A DNA stretch of 22,141 nucleotides, taken from assembly GCF_003344345.1 (NCBI RefSeq), contig NZ_QPIP01000031.1:1-22141 (forward strand). The letters are read 5' to 3'. Positions 21,243-22,141 of this stretch are shown piece by piece. Numbering within the stretch: position 1 is the stretch's first letter; every line of letters starts with the position of its first letter. The notes beneath the pieces were generated by a model. The model made no database searches and was not told where the DNA came from. It saw only the letters and a program-made list of their open reading frames with translations. Source of the DNA: Wolbachia endosymbiont of Cylisticus convexus (GTDB lineage: Bacteria > Pseudomonadota > Alphaproteobacteria > Rickettsiales > Anaplasmataceae). The position numbers and the translations under genes are program-made.

Positions 21243-22141
21243 GGGAATGTTCAAAAAAGTGTGTCAAACCGAAAAAAAGTAATAAATTGATATAAAAAAA
21301 TGGAGGTTTGACAATGAGTCAAAAAGTAGTAAACAGAACTAACGGATTGGTAGATTATAAAGAGTTGGAAACAAATATCCTGTCGTCTATACGAGAAGGA
21401 AGACCGTTGACAGGAAAGGAGGGAGCATTAACACCATTTATAAAAAAGCTGCTGGAGGCGAGTCTAGAAGGTGAAATAGAAAACCATTTATTAGCTGAAA
21501 GTGAAGAAAATAATCGCAGAAATGGGAGGAATGGAAAGACTTTACGTACAAGTGCAGGTTCATTTGAGCTGTTAACGCCAAGAGATAGAGAAGGAAGTTT
21601 TGAGCCGCAAATAGTCAAAAAAAGGCAAACAAGCTTACATCCAGAGCTTGAAACGAAGATTTTGAGCACATTTGCCAGTGGTATGAGCTATAGAGATATA
21701 GCGTCACACGTTGAGGAAATTTATGATCACAAAATATCGGTAGCAGAGATATCAAGTATTACCGACAAATTACTGCCTATAATCAATGAATGGCGTAGTC
21801 GTCCACTGCAATCAGTATACCCGATAGTATTTATGGATGGGATGTTCTTTAAGGTCAAGGAGGATGGACATTGCGTAAGTAAATGTATGTACAATATATT
21901 GGGCATAGACCAAAATGGCAGAAAAGAAGTCCTGGGCTTTTATTTGGCTGAAAGTGAAGGAGCTAACTTTTGGTTGGAAGTGCTAAATAACCTCAAAGAA
22001 AGAGGAGTAGAAGATATTCTGATTGCATGTGTAGATGGGCTAAAAAGCTTTCCTGCAGCCATCAACAGTGTATTTCCCAGTGCAGAAGTGCAGCTATGTA
22101 TAGTACACCAAATAAGAAATTCTCTGAAATATGTATCCAGT
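21243..22141 (+). mobile_element. IS256-family insertion sequence, copy 2 (cut by window end)
   Basis: It starts with the 29-bp terminal repeat (21243-21271). It appears identical by eye to copy 1 from its base 1 to base 893 (offset 21248), apart from the inverted 14 bp at 21283-21296. The last ~445 bp are outside the window. Confidence 0.92.
21314..22141 (+). CDS. IS256-family transposase, partial (3' end outside window)
   Basis: It has the same start context as copy 1 (GGAGG seven bases before ATG) and the same protein, open to the window end. The first two catalytic acids are inside; the Glu is not. See the copy 1 transposase for motifs. Confidence 0.92.
   Translation, partial: MSQKVVNRTNGLVDYKELETNILSSIREGRPLTGKEGALTPFIKKLLEASLEGEIENHLLAESEENNRRNGRNGKTLRTSAGSFELLTPRDREGSFEPQIVKKRQTSLHPELETKILSTFASGMSYRDIASHVEEIYDHKISVAEISSITDKLLPIINEWRSRPLQSVYPIVFMDGMFFKVKEDGHCVSKCMYNILGIDQNGRKEVLGFYLAESEGANFWLEVLNNLKERGVEDILIACVDGLKSFPAAINSVFPSAEVQLCIVHQIRNSLKYVSS

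Noticed and set aside
1..22141. Composite transposon with two IS256 copies carrying cargo
   Set aside because: The octamer is on the inner sides and the toxin gene reconstructs across the element, which favours a circle with one IS over a composite transposon. Outer flanks would be needed to exclude it fully.

Overview
The window holds a compact element of about 19.9 kb (1339-21242) bracketed by two copies of an IS256-family insertion sequence. The left copy lacks only its first six bases and the right copy is cut by the window end. AT-rich composition, clustered RelE/RelB modules and the IS256-type transposase suggest an obligate intracellular symbiont, most likely Rickettsiales (Wolbachia- or Rickettsia-like). 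An AT-rich gammaproteobacterial symbiont cannot be excluded, and no rRNA or host housekeeping gene is present to settle it.

Layout. 1-1338: IS copy 1, inserted near the 3' end of a relE-type toxin gene. 1339-3262 (minus strand): relBE module 1 and two unrecognised proteins that share short L-x-QLG motifs. 3501-4553 (plus): a very basic orphan protein. 4554-4846: an AT-rich stretch with DnaA-box matches, a candidate origin. 4838-5867 (minus): a type Ib partition locus, made of a ribbon-helix-helix protein, a ParA ATPase and upstream 8-bp repeats. 5868-18895 (minus): one long P22-like podoviral structural operon. In transcription order it encodes tail fibre/spike, scaffold, coat, head-tail adaptor (apparently split), gp10-like stabilisation protein, two small proteins, ejection protein, portal, RuvC-like resolvase, pilot-like protein and TerL. 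18896-20142 (plus): relBE modules 2 and 3 in tandem. 20143-21210: a palindrome-rich spacer and a DnaB-type helicase.

The main conclusion concerns topology. The same 8 bp (tgattgta) lies immediately inside both IS copies. Joining 21242 to 1339 across one copy of that octamer restores a 103-codon relE toxin whose stop overlaps the stop of the helicase gene. The segment was therefore contiguous end to end, that is circular (or tandem), when the IS landed. With ParA/RHH partition, a replicative helicase, candidate origin elements, three toxin-antitoxin modules and no integrase, this reads as a P22-like phage-plasmid. The window is then either a circular contig opened inside its only IS with about 0.9 kb of terminal overlap, or an integrated copy formed by IS-IS recombination. 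A 14-bp inversion distinguishing the two IS copies argues against a pure assembly overlap.

I recognise no holin, endolysin, small terminase, lysogeny repressor or integrase, so how particles are released and whether the phage is functional remain open. All calls come from reading the sequence; no database search was run.
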